This document shows, piece by piece, positions 51,601-55,767 of a DNA stretch of 64,000 bases. The notes below the pieces were generated by a model. The model was not told the DNA's origin and searched no databases. It saw only the letters and a program-made list of their open reading frames with translations. The stretch comes from Branchiostoma floridae. Taxonomy: Eukaryota; Chordata; Leptocardii; Amphioxiformes; Branchiostomatidae. Position 1 is the stretch's first letter; each line of letters begins with the position of its first letter. The DNA lies in the NCBI RefSeq assembly GCF_000003815.2, contig NC_049993.1:17763139-17827138 (forward strand). The letters are read 5' to 3'. A program made the position numbers and the translations under genes.

Positions 51601-53764
51601 CGTACAAAAAAAATGGTAAATTTAAAGAGATATGACAAGTGCAACAGCAGTATTTCCTATCATATACCAAAATTAGGCAGGGGAAAAGCATGTCCAACTG
51701 CAAAATTTCTGGCTTCACACTGAGCTACATGGCTTTGAAATTAAGTTGTGCCAAGCAAAATGTTGTTGCATTTGCACGTGTACAAATGGGTATTTCGAGC
51801 ACTGGGCAGTCATGTACAATGTAGCACAAAATGTCATGTATGCAAAATTTTCCAATCTATTTCATACCTGGGACAGCTGGTATTGTGGTACTGTGCTAAA
51901 ACTCCTACTACCAACGATTGATACTTTGTATGTGAAAAGTGCTATAAACTGACGGTATGCTTGTGTAACTCCCAGGTTGGTGACCGCATCCTGAGCATTA
52001 ATGGACAGGCCCTGGAGGGGGTGACTCACGCACAGGCAGTCAACATGCTTATGCAGACCACAGGGAGGGTCGTGCTGGAGGTGAGAGATTATTTACGTTA
52101 AAGCACTGGCTTTGGCTTGTCTGTCTGTGTGTCCATGTGTGTGTATGTGTGTGTGTCTGTGTGAGTGTGTGTGTCTGTGTCTGTGTGAGTGTGTGTGTGT
52201 ATGTGTGTGTGTGTCTGTGTGAGTGTGTGTGTCTGTGTGAGTGTGTGTGTGTGTGTGAGTGTGTGTGTGTATGTGTGTGTGTGTCTGTGTGAGTGAGTGT
52301 GTCTGTGTGAGTGTGTCTGTGTGAGTGTGTGTGTGTGAGGGTGTGTCCGTGTGAGGGTGTCCGTGTGAGTGTGTGTGTGTGTGTGTTTGTGTGCATGCAA
52401 GTGTGCGTGTGTGAGCATGTGTTTGTGTGCATGGGTGCATGCATGCCTCTGTTTTCGTATTTGTGTGCTTCAAACCTGTATAAAGGGGGTAAAGTCATCT
52501 CTGATACTGCCATGTTTAGTTAGAAGAGAGGAACCAAGGAAGGAAGCTATTACAGAACTATTTTATGTATAAAGCCAATACATACTCGTTTTGTGCTTTG
52601 TATATCGTTATCGTTACCGGTGAGGTGAGGATATCGTTAACACTATTGTTTGCCTAATATCCTTTTGCTTTTACATTGCAAGAGCTACGGTAACCACCCT
52701 TAAAGAGAGCAGAAAAAAATTTTTGAATTGCCCCTAAAATGTGAAAACATTTGTTGTGTTGCAGGTTTCCCAGGGTGATGAGTTGGCAAACATGGCGGGA
52801 GGAGATGCTGCTCCGAGTGTTGCTAGTGTCATGGCAACCAGTGCCGAGTCATCCTCACCGCTCAACTTCAACGATGACCTGGGAGGGTGAGGATTGTTCT
52901 TATGTCTGAATCATTGTGTAACACCTTTTTCAACGGGTGACAAATGTTCATTGTTTTTAAAAATGGCATTTACAGATAACAAGTTGACAGATGGTGGTTT
53001 CAATGTGCACTATTTTCAAAATATTGAAGTTATTTTCAAAATGTTGCCTCCTTTGTCAACTTCCTATCCATAAAGCTGAGTCAAAGGGGAAAGTTTTCAT
53101 CAAGTTTTCATCTTCAATTCTTGATAATGAATGGTGTTGGTCAGGCCTATTTTCTCAGTTGATTTTCAAGAGACATTTCGATATCAATCTCATCTTATCT
53201 GTCCCTTAGTCTAACTACAACTGTATTTGACTCTTTGGGCACCACAGAAGATCTGGCAACCGTTTTTTTCCACCCTGATGAGTGTCCATCCACTGATATT
53301 ACCCTCCCATCTTTTCTGTTGTCTGCCCCTCTTTCTTCCTCCCTTGACAGTTGCCTGCATTATAGTTTTGGCTAGACCTGAAGACCATGATATGTGGCTG
53401 TACCACTTCAGTTTTTCTATATTTATGAACTTTTTTTAAAGGCTGACCATCAAGAATTAATCATTGCAATCATTATGGTTCCCTACATTTCAGTCCAACC
53501 CAGTACAAGACCATAGAGTTGGAGCGCGGTCCTGACGGACTGGGCTTCAGCATCGTGGGGGGGCACGGCAGTCCGCACGGAGACCTCCCGATCTACGTCA
53601 AGACCGTGTTCGCCAAGGGAGCGGCGGCGGAAGACGGGCGTCTCAAACGAGGCGACCAGATCGTGGCTGTAAATAACGAGCCGCTGGAAGGAGTTACCCA
53701 CGAGGAAGCTGTGTCCATCTTAAAGAAGTCCAAGGGCAAGATTGTCTTGACTGTTCTGACTTAA
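513..53764 (+). CDS. MPDZ: MUPP1/PATJ-type multi-PDZ scaffold, C-terminal part (24 exons found)
   Basis: This is a spliced gene whose visible part encodes about 1,100 residues and eight PDZ domains, ending at a TAA stop after the last PDZ, as MPDZ and PATJ do. Family members are adaptors at tight junctions and apical polarity complexes. They bind C-terminal peptides of membrane proteins, and L27 or PDZ partners such as PALS1, claudins and JAMs. The carboxylate-binding loops read SLGL, SLGI, GLGL, GLGF, GLGL, GLGL, SLGV and GLGF in order. Residues at the start of helix alphaB (I, H, H, Y, H, Q, H, H) suggest that B, C, E, G and H are class I. Order and linkers match from memory the last eight of the 13 PDZs of vertebrate MPDZ. 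A single pre-duplication ancestor of MPDZ and PATJ is inferred. All exon joins keep phase except at two places where a short exon is missing. Confidence 0.9.
2232..2390. mobile_element. Foldback element in intron 1
   Basis: GCTACAAACTCACGGTTGCA on the left pairs with GAAACCGTGAGTTTGTAGC on the right; ATATCTACTAACGATCTGC pairs with GCAGATCATTAGTAGATAT. It is about 155 bp. The rest of intron 1 (679-2726) shows no exon or other repeat that I recognise. Confidence 0.88.
2727..2925 (+). CDS. MPDZ: Exon 2: body of PDZ A
   Basis: Phase 1 to 2. It encodes [20 protein letters not shown], then [10 protein letters not shown] and the alphaB helix, to GGDI. The helix has Ile where class I PDZs have His. 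The last ~110 bases and the GTGAGA donor are repeated five more times downstream. Confidence 0.92.
2816..3665 (+). repeat. Exon-edge array 1: exon 2 3' end + donor + (TTTG)n, six copies
   Basis: Six copies including the exon itself, with donors at 2926, 3072, 3218, 3376, 3518 and 3660 (spacing 146, 146, 158, 142, 142). Each unit holds the last ~110 bases of exon 2, GTGAGACTT, and a (TTTG)n tract. None of the five extra copies has an acceptor. Reading past a donor meets TGA at once in frame. The last copy has GTAAAA instead of GTGAGA. Confidence 0.95.
3688..4020. mobile_element. GCAGGTA-rich foldback repeat
   Basis: It runs from CAGGGCTCGAAATACCACCT to GCATTTTGAGCCCTG, with inverted ends and several TGCAGGTA units. 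It starts right after array 1; a related copy is at 24042. Confidence 0.75.
4106..4304. mobile_element. MITE with long palindromic ends
   Basis: TACCCCCCTCACATTAGGCG pairs with GCCTAATGTGAGGGGGTA, continuing through the ATCGATCGGACGACGAGTCT region, with TA at both edges. It sits inside an older ACAGTCAAA-family repeat (about 4020-4400). Confidence 0.9.
5874..6025. mobile_element. Foldback element, CTCCAAGCAGATCC ends
   Basis: CTCCAAGCAGATCCTACGGT pairs with GTAGGATCTGGATCTGCTTGG. A second copy is at 10022-10204. Confidence 0.85.
6066..6285. mobile_element. Foldback MITE, ATATAGGATATAGGAGAATT ends
   Basis: The outer arms ATATAGGATATAGGAGAATT / AATTCTCCTATATCCTATAT and inner arms GCTTACGTTTCGGTGTCT / GACACCGAAACCTAAGC are inverted. 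The same family is at 32751-32985. Confidence 0.92.
6516..6674 (+). CDS. MPDZ: Exon 3: end of PDZ A and Pro-rich linker
   Basis: Acceptor TTTTCCCAG, donor AG|GTAAGA, phase 2 to 2. It gives the last PDZ strand ([15 protein letters not shown]) and then a Thr/Pro-rich linker with [12 protein letters not shown], a possible SH3 or WW ligand (inference). Confidence 0.88.
6675..7997 (+). other. Intron 3
   Basis: A short (ATC)n run lies at 6955-6972. I see no exon or named repeat otherwise. Confidence 0.7.
7998..8158 (+). CDS. MPDZ: Exon 4: linker and first strand of PDZ B
   Basis: Acceptor TTCACAG, donor TGG|GTAGGT, phase 2 to 1. A Pro/Ser-rich linker leads into [13 protein letters not shown], the first strand of PDZ B; vertebrate MPDZ has a comparable REPxxSLG here. 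The final 30 bases and donor are the seed of the 75-bp array that follows. Confidence 0.88.
8129..9570 (+). repeat. Exon-edge array 2: 75-bp unit with exon 4 end and donor, 19 copies
   Basis: About 19 copies, counting the exon. Each is GATCTACAGGGAACCCAACC plus the rest of the exon end, a GTAGGT donor and a constant 45-bp intron piece. The unit is 25 codons, and the first copies are open in frame with the exon; the frame closes at 8389. The array ends in a diverged copy of an earlier part of the same exon (CCCTTCAC at 9551). Confidence 0.95.
9656..9738 (+). pseudogene. Partial duplicate of exon 5 with its acceptor
   Basis: A copy of the exon 5 acceptor and its first ~70 bases lies 151 bp upstream of the real exon. 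It departs from the exon after CAC and reaches an in-frame TAG. Its last three shared codons differ only synonymously (ATT/ATC, AAG/AAA, CAC/CAT). Confidence 0.9.
9822..9961 (+). CDS. MPDZ: Exon 5: core of PDZ B
   Basis: Acceptor TATTTCCAG, donor GAG|GTACGC, phase 1 to 0. It encodes [11 protein letters not shown], then [17 protein letters not shown] and LKPGDRVLE, a canonical PDZ core. Confidence 0.93.
10022..10204. mobile_element. Foldback (MITE-like) element, copy 2 of family at 5874
   Basis: It shares GAAGCAGATCCTACGGTAGC and the GGCCTAGGAGTGTGTTT core with 5874-6025, and has a complementary right end. It lies in the intron between exons 5 and 6. Confidence 0.6.
10402..11051 (+). repeat. 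Exon-edge array 3: 130-bp unit with acceptor and most of exon 6, five upstream copies
   Basis: Copies start at 10402, 10532, 10662, 10792 and 10922; the sixth, at 11052, is the real exon. Each has AATGTTTCCAG (the first ATGTTCCGCAG) and about 90 bases of exon, then CAGTGTAATATGATATGTAA. Use of an upstream acceptor would meet an in-frame TGA soon after FLIHSVI. Exonic variation is confined to three synonymous sites. Confidence 0.95.
11052..11168 (+). CDS. MPDZ: Exon 6: end of PDZ B
   Basis: Phase 0 to 0, donor GCG|GTAGGT. It encodes [18 protein letters not shown], with the class I His at alphaB1, then [17 protein letters not shown]. It is the only one of six tandem copies to continue past CTCATACA into a proper donor. 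Confidence 0.92.
11324..11502. mobile_element. MITE related to 27670, with CAAGCAACTGG inner arms
   Basis: CAAGCAACTGGATATGGTTT pairs with AAAACCGTATCCAGTTGCTTG, with ACGTCTGACCGTTTCC inside. The outer parts (ACCAAAAAGTA / TACTTGTTGGTG) are imperfect. The rest of intron 6 (11169-12292) is without recognised features. Confidence 0.85.
12293..12361 (+). CDS. MPDZ: Exon 7: short linker exon
   Basis: Acceptor AATTCCAG, donor GAG|GTACGT, phase 0 to 0, 23 codons ([20 protein letters not shown] and three more). Support comes from splice signals, phase and low-complexity linker character, not from a conserved domain. Confidence 0.65.
12362..13338 (+). other. Intron 7
   Basis: A TTTTTGTTTTTG tract follows the donor and a (GATGTA)n microsatellite lies at 12679-12730. 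Nothing else is recognised. Confidence 0.7.
13339..13477 (+). CDS. MPDZ: Exon 8: acidic linker before PDZ C
   Basis: Acceptor TTTTCCCAG, donor ACA|GTAAGT, phase 0 to 1. It ends in [14 protein letters not shown]; an acidic DEFGY motif just before this PDZ is also found in vertebrate MPDZ/PATJ (established knowledge, from memory). Confidence 0.88.
13655..14015. mobile_element. Non-autonomous element, CCGGTACCCACTCC-end family
   Basis: The segment runs from GAGGTGGGTTCCC to GTACCGGTACCCACTCC and contains CAGGTCTGGTTCAGGTCCAG. Related sequence lies in inverted orientation near 62089-62510. I infer a short DNA-transposon derivative. Confidence 0.6.
15440..15560. repeat. Minisatellite, ~21-bp unit
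   Basis: About four to five tandem copies of TTCTTAAAGAGGAGAACTTAC, followed by degenerate CTTAAAGAGGAGAAGTT-like sequence to about 15800. Confidence 0.85.
15902..16062. repeat. ACAGTCAAATCTG repeat family, copy
   Basis: It begins GTACAGTCAAATCTGTCCAT, contains GGTGAGCACTATAGACATGA, and ends in GGGTTGACTATAT. The same framework occurs at 55768-55955 and in broken form around 4020-4400. Confidence 0.55.
16530..16940. repeat. Tandem repeat, ~110-bp unit, four copies
   Basis: GATACAGTAGAT recurs at about 16530, 16641, 16751 and 16866. Each is followed by TTTCAGATAGCTAACTCAAA and a T-rich stretch. No exon piece is recognisable in the unit, unlike the other arrays of this gene. Confidence 0.9.
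18664..18776. mobile_element. Short foldback element
   Basis: GTTCTTTCCACACAG near 18669 is matched by its reverse complement CTGTGTGGAAAGAAC near 18771. The interval is about 110 bp, of MITE size. Confidence 0.6.
21344..21479 (+). CDS. Candidate alternative linker exon (unverified)
   Basis: A GC-rich open stretch in AT-rich intron reads [20 protein letters not shown] and then [20 protein letters not shown], with many C/G third positions. Possible acceptors are AAAG at 21343 or TAAG at 21349. A GGTGGGG donor follows at 21480. Phase would be 0 to 1, the same as exon 8, so it could replace exon 8 but not simply follow it. I recognise no domain. Confidence 0.3.
22905..23101 (+). CDS. MPDZ: Exon 9: first two thirds of PDZ C
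   Basis: Acceptor CCAAACAG, donor GAG|GTACGT, phase 1 to 0. It encodes [40 protein letters not shown] and [16 protein letters not shown]. The KRYGDL lead-in is conserved in vertebrate MPDZ. Confidence 0.95.
23875..23969 (+). CDS. MPDZ: Exon 10: end of PDZ C
   Basis: Acceptor CTCCCGCAG, donor AAG|GTAAAA, phase 0 to 2. It encodes [20 protein letters not shown] and then GVVKIVLLR; His at alphaB1 suggests class I. Confidence 0.93.
24042..24125. repeat. GCAGGTA-rich repeat, second copy of 3688 family
   Basis: It runs from CAGGGCTTGAAATACCACTT through GGAGCTGTGCAGGTATTTCT to CTACCTGCACCTAACC, closely matching 3688-3765. Confidence 0.8.
24251..24317 (+). CDS. MPDZ: Exon 11: linker
   Basis: Acceptor CATTACAG, donor GAG|GTAGGG, phase 2 to 0. 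It encodes [20 protein letters not shown] and SGE. RNE directly after the PDZ matches the vertebrate position. Confidence 0.82.
24586..25103 (+). repeat. Exon-edge array 4: ~210-bp unit with exon 12 acceptor, three copies
   Basis: GGGGCAGATC...CATTCACAGAAC...TTTGACCTTTCA...CCCTCCCC..CCAG followed by TTCTACGGTTCCC occurs three times, with acceptor copies ending before 24684, 24895 and the real 25104. The first two run into TTTGATTCTTATTCATACAA instead of exon. Confidence 0.9.
25104..25199 (+). CDS. MPDZ: Exon 12: linker
   Basis: Acceptor CCCCTCCAG, donor CAG|GTGGAA, phase 0 to 0, 32 codons ([20 protein letters not shown] and on to LLGQ). It is GC-rich and open, with compatible phase; no domain is recognised. 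Confidence 0.72.
26125..26343. mobile_element. MITE family, GTTCACCTTTATCCG termini, copy 1
   Basis: Starts GTAACGCTAGTTCACCTTTA and ends GATAAAGGTGAACTAACGTT, giving inverted ends. An internal GATATCAAG / GATATCCC pair is also inverted. Related copies are at 26626 and 58876, with a fragment near 52937. Confidence 0.8.
26626..26845. mobile_element. MITE family, GTTCACCTTTATCCG termini, copy 2
   Basis: Same ends and internal GGGGATATCAAGTTGACGAA as 26125, only ~280 bp away and in the same orientation. A short hairpin, GGCAGTCAGC / GCTGACTGCC, lies between them. Confidence 0.78.
26921..26974 (+). CDS. MPDZ: Exon 13: short linker
   Basis: Acceptor TTTTCCTCAG, donor ATG|GTGAGT, phase 0 to 0. 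It encodes [18 protein letters not shown]. Confidence 0.75.
26975..28017 (+). other. Intron region with N gap; missing exon for first strand of PDZ D
   Basis: Exon 13 (phase 0) could join exon 14 (phase 0), but PDZ D would then lack its first beta strand before TPTGLGF. No suitable exon is seen in the known bases, and N covers 27466-27565. Confidence 0.65.
27670..27786. mobile_element. MITE with GCCAAAAAGTAGTTACTCAA ends
   Basis: The left end GCCAAAAAGTAGTTACTCAA is matched by TTGAATAACTACTTTTTGGC on the right. The internal GTCTGACCGTTTCCAAAACC is shared with 11324-11502. Confidence 0.82.
28018..28122 (+). CDS. MPDZ: Exon 14: carboxylate loop and strands of PDZ D
   Basis: Acceptor TTTTTTGCAG, donor GAG|GTCAGT, phase 0 to 0. 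It encodes [20 protein letters not shown], then [15 protein letters not shown]. Confidence 0.92.
28490..28564 (+). CDS. MPDZ: Exon 15: PDZ D middle
   Basis: Acceptor CTTGTTCAG, donor CAG|GTGAGA, phase 0 to 0. It encodes [16 protein letters not shown], then SLVGLSYDQ. Tyr rather than His opens the alphaB helix. Confidence 0.93.
28884..29055 (+). CDS. MPDZ: Exon 16: end of PDZ D and linker
   Basis: Acceptor TATTTCCAG, donor ACAG|GTTTGT (weak against GTRAGT), phase 0 to 1. It encodes [20 protein letters not shown] and a linker ending [14 protein letters not shown]. The last 64 bases and donor are repeated about 25 more times. Confidence 0.88.
28985..31700 (+). repeat. Exon-edge array 5: exon 16 end + donor + (TTTG)n, about 26 copies
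   Basis: The ~105-115-bp unit has ACACAG, a 64-base exon piece (GTCAACCA...GAGATCACAG), GTTTG, a (TTTG)n tract of varying length and a TATATGGTAAACACAG join. I count 26 copies, including the exon and a diverged last one near 31661. Early copies differ mostly at synonymous sites. Some middle copies carry missense changes (GAC to TAC, ATC GTG to ATT ATG). Confidence 0.95.
32053..32154 (+). repeat. Exon-edge array 6: two extra 51-bp copies of exon 17 5' end with acceptor
   Basis: TTTCCAG|TATCAGGAGTACCC recurs at exact 51-bp steps, giving acceptors before 32053, 32104 and 32155. Both extra units are open in the exon's frame ([17 protein letters not shown] and [17 protein letters not shown]), so any of the three could be used without a frame change. 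Confidence 0.93.
32155..32348 (+). CDS. MPDZ: Exon 17: linker and start of PDZ E
   Basis: Phase 1 to 0, donor CTG|GTCAGT. It encodes an acidic linker, then [20 protein letters not shown] and [20 protein letters not shown] before this PDZ is characteristic of MPDZ/PATJ. The shortest 5' end is given; acceptors at 32053 or 32104 would add 34 or 17 residues. Confidence 0.93.
32391..32456 (+). repeat. Duplicate of exon 17 3' end and donor after (GTTT)n
   Basis: After GTCAGTT(GTTT)n comes a second copy of the exon end from AGAAGGGGAAGAC to ACGCTACTG|GTCAGTTG. It differs from the exon only at three synonymous sites (ACT/ACA, GGA/GGG twice) and at its first codon, where GAG is TAG. Confidence 0.93.
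32751..32985. mobile_element. Foldback MITE, second copy of family at 6066
   Basis: The arms are TATAGGATATATGAGAATTC / GAATTCTCATATATCCTATA, with inner arms ACTTACTTGCTGACGTTTCG / CGTCAGCAAGTAAGT. It ends in ACCAACCTGATGAAATTATT, as the 6066 copy does. Its right edge is about 30 bases from the acceptor of exon 18. Confidence 0.9.
33017..33100 (+). CDS. MPDZ: Exon 18: PDZ E middle
   Basis: Acceptor CTGCCACAG, donor GAG|GTAGGT, phase 0 to 0. It encodes [20 protein letters not shown], then WAGDQILE. The usual DGRL is DSRL here, a rare change in a highly conserved turn. Confidence 0.94.
33113..33500 (-). mobile_element. 3' end of a non-LTR retrotransposon (LINE), minus strand
   Basis: Minus-strand translation of 33277-33495 gives [20 protein letters not shown], then GSFKERL. 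This is the WN-LP-SF(K) signature near the C end of many LINE reverse transcriptases. The element's 3' end points left. Its tail (AGATACAGATACAGATACAG on the minus strand) occurs twice, with a repeated 3' UTR piece (GCCGGTATAACCGCCGATC). Diverged 3' UTR-like sequence also lies near 5250. Confidence 0.75.
33763..34263 (+). pseudogene. DIRS-like element, possible Gag-like ORF1 remnant
   Basis: A 166-codon open frame is basic at its N end ([20 protein letters not shown]) and Gln/Glu-rich later. Position after the left terminal repeat suggests ORF1. I see no named motif, and the N half overlaps other open frames. Confidence 0.4.
34788..35062. repeat. Tandem repeat inside the DIRS-like element, ~74 bp x 4
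   Basis: CCGTTGAGTCGGTTTCGTTT-type units start at 34788, 34858, 34932 and 35006. Each has CACGCAGCAGAAT and CTGCGTCTG, and the first three end in GCCACATA. They lie downstream of ORF1. Confidence 0.9.
37845..38150 (+). pseudogene. DIRS-like tyrosine recombinase, C-terminal remnant
   Basis: It reads [18 protein letters not shown], then [20 protein letters not shown] and ANWSSS. This fits the HxxR box and the A-WSS segment of DIRS/Ngaro recombinases. A TAG follows WSSS, and another stop follows TFEKL, where the catalytic Tyr would be expected, so it is broken. Confidence 0.75.
38823..39016 (+). CDS. MPDZ: Exon 19: end of PDZ E and start of PDZ F
   Basis: Acceptor CGAATTCAG, donor AG|GTAGGT, phase 0 to 2. 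It encodes [40 protein letters not shown] and then [11 protein letters not shown]. The short spacer between the two PDZs, containing YKEE, is conserved in MPDZ/PATJ. Confidence 0.95.
39626..39773 (+). CDS. MPDZ: Exon 20: core and helix of PDZ F
   Basis: Acceptor CTTTCCAG, donor AAG|GTGGGG, phase 2 to 0. It encodes [20 protein letters not shown], then [14 protein letters not shown] and [14 protein letters not shown], with Gln at alphaB1 as in the vertebrate proteins. Its last ~77 bases seed the following array. Confidence 0.95.
39690..41866 (+). repeat. Exon-edge array 7: exon 20 end + donor + (TGAA)n, at least 14 copies
   Basis: Each unit has GACCAGATCCTGAGTGTGAA to GTGCTCAAG|GTGGGGTC, then ATGAAGGAA and a (TGAA)n/TTTGATGAA tract. 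Fourteen starts are visible (from 39699 to 41846); N runs interrupt at 40243-40416 and 41867-41966. Exonic differences are mainly synonymous (AAC/AAT, GGG/GGA, AGC/AGT), with a recurrent AGT to ATT. Confidence 0.95.
41867..41966. other. N gap; last strand of PDZ F probably hidden here
   Basis: Exon 20 ends in phase 0 within helix alphaB, and exon 21 needs a phase-1 donor. At least one exon, with the last strand of PDZ F and a linker, is therefore missing. I do not see it in 41967-42867. Confidence 0.65.
42296..42760 (+). repeat. Exon-edge array 8: three decayed copies of the exon 21 5' end
   Basis: Copies of TAGCCGCAGACTCTGCCGAC and following exon bases lie near 42300, 42508 and 42684. The first two keep GTGGAGATGTACAA and then diverge. 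They are older and more decayed than the other arrays. CTCTACTTTAAAATTTACAA-like and CCCTCTC-rich intron lead-ins also recur. Confidence 0.85.
42868..43046 (+). CDS. MPDZ: Exon 21: linker end and start of PDZ G
   Basis: Acceptor TCCGTTTAG, donor AGG|GTAAGG, phase 1 to 0. It encodes [40 protein letters not shown] and [21 protein letters not shown] is characteristic of this MPDZ/PATJ domain. Confidence 0.95.
43330..43705. mobile_element. Repeat with CCGTTCGGGTC motifs, + copy
   Basis: It contains CCCGCGGGAAAATTGCATCC, CTCCCTCACACCTCTCAGAG, two GACCGTTCGGGTC units, and CAATCCCCTCAGACTGTTGA near its end. The distal half recurs inverted at 50165-50395. Confidence 0.8.
47369..48450. mobile_element. 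Non-autonomous DNA transposon, ACCTCCATGAAAT ends
   Basis: ACCTCCATGAAAT at 47369 is matched by ATTTCATGGAGGT at 48438. If the outer A/T bases are a TA duplication, this fits a Tc1/mariner-type derivative. No transposase is seen in 1.08 kb. Confidence 0.65.
49935..50105. mobile_element. CTCCAAGCAGAGGTT family element
   Basis: It has TCTCCAAGCAGAGGTTATGG and GGGCTTTCTATTTTGTCAGA, as in the foldback element at 57762-57921. The right end is unclear. Confidence 0.55.
50165..50395. mobile_element. Repeat with CCGTTCGGGTC motifs, inverted copy
   Basis: It is the reverse complement of the distal part of 43330-43705 (CAATGACTGTTTTGCAGTCA through the GACCCGAACGG units to CACACCTCTCAGAG). Confidence 0.85.
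50440..50720 (+). pseudogene. Decayed LINE reverse transcriptase C-terminal remnant
   Basis: One frame gives [20 protein letters not shown], then LSSFRQAI, resembling the WN-LP...SF end of LINE ORF2. The upstream part needs a frameshift and holds stops. Confidence 0.5.
51976..52080 (+). CDS. MPDZ: Exon 22: end of PDZ G
   Basis: Acceptor ACTCCCAG, donor GAG|GTGAGA, phase 0 to 0. It encodes [20 protein letters not shown], then [15 protein letters not shown]; His at alphaB1. Confidence 0.95.
52100..52440. repeat. GT-rich minisatellite
   Basis: About 340 bp of (GT)n with GTGTGAGTGT and GTGTGTCTGT variants, starting shortly after the exon 22 donor. Confidence 0.97.
52765..52886 (+). CDS. MPDZ: Exon 23: linker between PDZ G and PDZ H
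   Basis: Acceptor TGTTGCAG, donor GG|GTGAGG, phase 0 to 2. It encodes [20 protein letters not shown] and a Ser-rich part ending [13 protein letters not shown] motif before the last PDZ is also present in vertebrates. Confidence 0.9.
52935..53035. mobile_element. Fragment of the GTTCACCTTTATCCG MITE family
   Basis: CAAGTTGACAGATGGTGGTT and an ATTTTCAAAAT stretch match the interiors of 26125 and 26626; the ends are not preserved. Confidence 0.5.
53494..53764 (+). CDS. MPDZ: Exon 24: PDZ H and stop codon
   Basis: Acceptor CATTTCAG, phase 2 in, TAA at 53762. It encodes [60 protein letters not shown] and [20 protein letters not shown], then VLT. The protein ends at the last PDZ strand, as in vertebrate MPDZ. 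Confidence 0.97.
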
Positions 53765-53849
53765 GATGATGGGAAGGAAAAAAAAGGTCCCCAGTGCTTT
53801 AAGAAGGTGAAATGATGATCTCAAAATTTAAACCTTTTTTTATTAATTT

Positions 53850-54130
53850 GAGTCAATCTTAAAGAAGTCTAAGGGCAAGATTGTCTTGAGTATGACTGTT
53901 CTGACTGAAGATGCAGGGAAGGAGATAGAAAATGTCACCTGTGCTTTAAGAAGGGGAAATGATCAAAATTTCAACTTTTTTTGAAAATTTGAACAAAGAG
54001 GATGTTTCCATCTTAAAGGACTCTAAATGCAAAATTTGTCTTAAAGGTACTGATCATTACATATTAAAGATGCAGAGAAGAAGGAAAAGTCACCAGTGCT
54101 TTAAGAAGGTGAAATGATCGAAATTTGAAC
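53850..54130 (+). repeat. Exon-edge array 9: two decayed copies of the coding end plus UTR
   Basis: ATCTTAAAGAAGTCYAAGGGCAA-like coding end, GATGCAGRGAAG and GTGCTTTAAGAAGGTGAAAT recur after the stop, near 53856 and 54009, about 145 bp apart. In the second copy the stop codon position is GAA. They are non-coding as placed. Confidence 0.88.
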
Positions 54131-55767
54131 TTTCTCTTTAGTAATATATTGATGAGACGCTACAATACCTGTGCCAACTATGGTTACGTTATAGCCTGAT
54201 AGATTTGTTCTTTTTAAAAAAAGAAAGGCTTTTGAGAAGTACAACAAATTTAATGTTGTGACACGAAATTTGACTATGCACTGAACTAAAAGTTGTTGTC
54301 ATTTTTTAAATGTCACCCAGTATCAAACTAACTTACAGATAAATAGTGAATCCATGCATTTGTGCAGTACGATTTAATCAGTGTTCACAGTAATGCTATA
54401 ATGATAAAAGACACCGATTTGAGTGTTTAAACAAATAGTGTGATAGTTTGGTGGAAGAATGTGCCAAATTGACAAGAGTTAAAATAAGACGTGGAATCAT
54501 TACAAACATTAATATAACACTACAAACGTTACATTTCTCACCTGTACTGTTTATTTAAATCTCAAGAAGACAAATTGCAAGTTTTAATCTTCCAGCTTGA
54601 GTTAAACATTCCTATAAAATCTACTTTACTTTAGTGATATGTCAGAAGATTTCATCTAATTTCATATAGCCACCTTTCAACTTCACATAGTACATTGTAT
54701 TACCACACTGTAGTGATTCATTCCATAGATGAATAGCTTATCATATAGCAGCTTCTTTTCATACTTTATGCCAAGGTGTTAAAATTTGTTATGAATCGGC
54801 ATAAGATGTAAATGTTATTTCCTGTGTGAACCCAAGATGTATGAATTTCTTCAAATTTTGAAAGTATGGTTTCAAGATACTCTTTGATAATACACGGTTA
54901 AGTGTTACCTGAATACAGCAACACTCTTCTAAGTTGTAGCAAAGTCAGCGTGTCTTTTAGAATATAAGTAACCTGTAGCAAAGTTTAAGATGCGAGTGAA
55001 ATTGTAGCAGTTTTAGACATATCATCAGCAAATATGAAAGAATAGTTATTCTTCTTTGTAAGATGGACTGCAAGAGGGTGACAATAGTTGAAGTCGTTTT
55101 GCTATAAACTTCTTTCTATAGCAAACACGTGAAAGGAATTCCAAGTGCCATAATTAGTTTATGCTGAACGTTACCATCATCAGAAGTCTGTGTGTAACAA
55201 ATATTTCAGATGGAGTAGACATTCCTACATTTGATAAGCTTGAGAGGTCTGTATTGATGATACTGTACTGATTGAGGTGGACACCTTTTGCAATTGAACA
55301 CCATTGTTTACCTAATTTCTTCTACAATTAATGTTACCTTATTTTAAGAAGAATAAGACTATGTTAATCAGAGCTTCAGTTTGCAATACAATCATTTTAC
55401 GAGATAAGTAAGAACTTGTAGAGGTTGACGTATAAGTTCTAAGTCCTCGTTGTTTTCAGTATTAACTGGATCACAAATCAGTATAACAATGCAGCTACAG
55501 TGAAAGACATTAGCTTCTATAGTAGGCTTTTTGGTTGGGCTTTTCTTTTGCTTAGTACGTGTTGTTTTCTGATTGCATGTCATTTTTGATTGTTCTGTTT
55601 CTAACGGTCACTCTGTCTAAACAACTCTTACAGAGTCATACATACAACTGTTAGAAACTGGAAAAAGTAAGAACTGATTGTACGATCATGAAACATCACA
55701 ATGATAAGCCAATACTTGCACAGCCAAAAACCTGCTTTGGAAGCTGAAATAACACAATGATGCACAT

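Larger units (their letters stand above)
43047..51975 (+). other. Intron 21, 8.9 kb, inside PDZ G
   Basis: It holds an inverted pair of repeats (43330-43700 and 50165-50395), a 1.08-kb element (47369-48450), a LINE 3' remnant (50440-50720) and CCGCGGGAA-rich sequence (51270-51400). In 43750-47360 and 48460-49900 I see no coding exon and no clear repeat. Confidence 0.7.

Noticed and set aside
52049-52513. Minus-strand His/Thr-rich frame
   Set aside because: Translation of a GT microsatellite.
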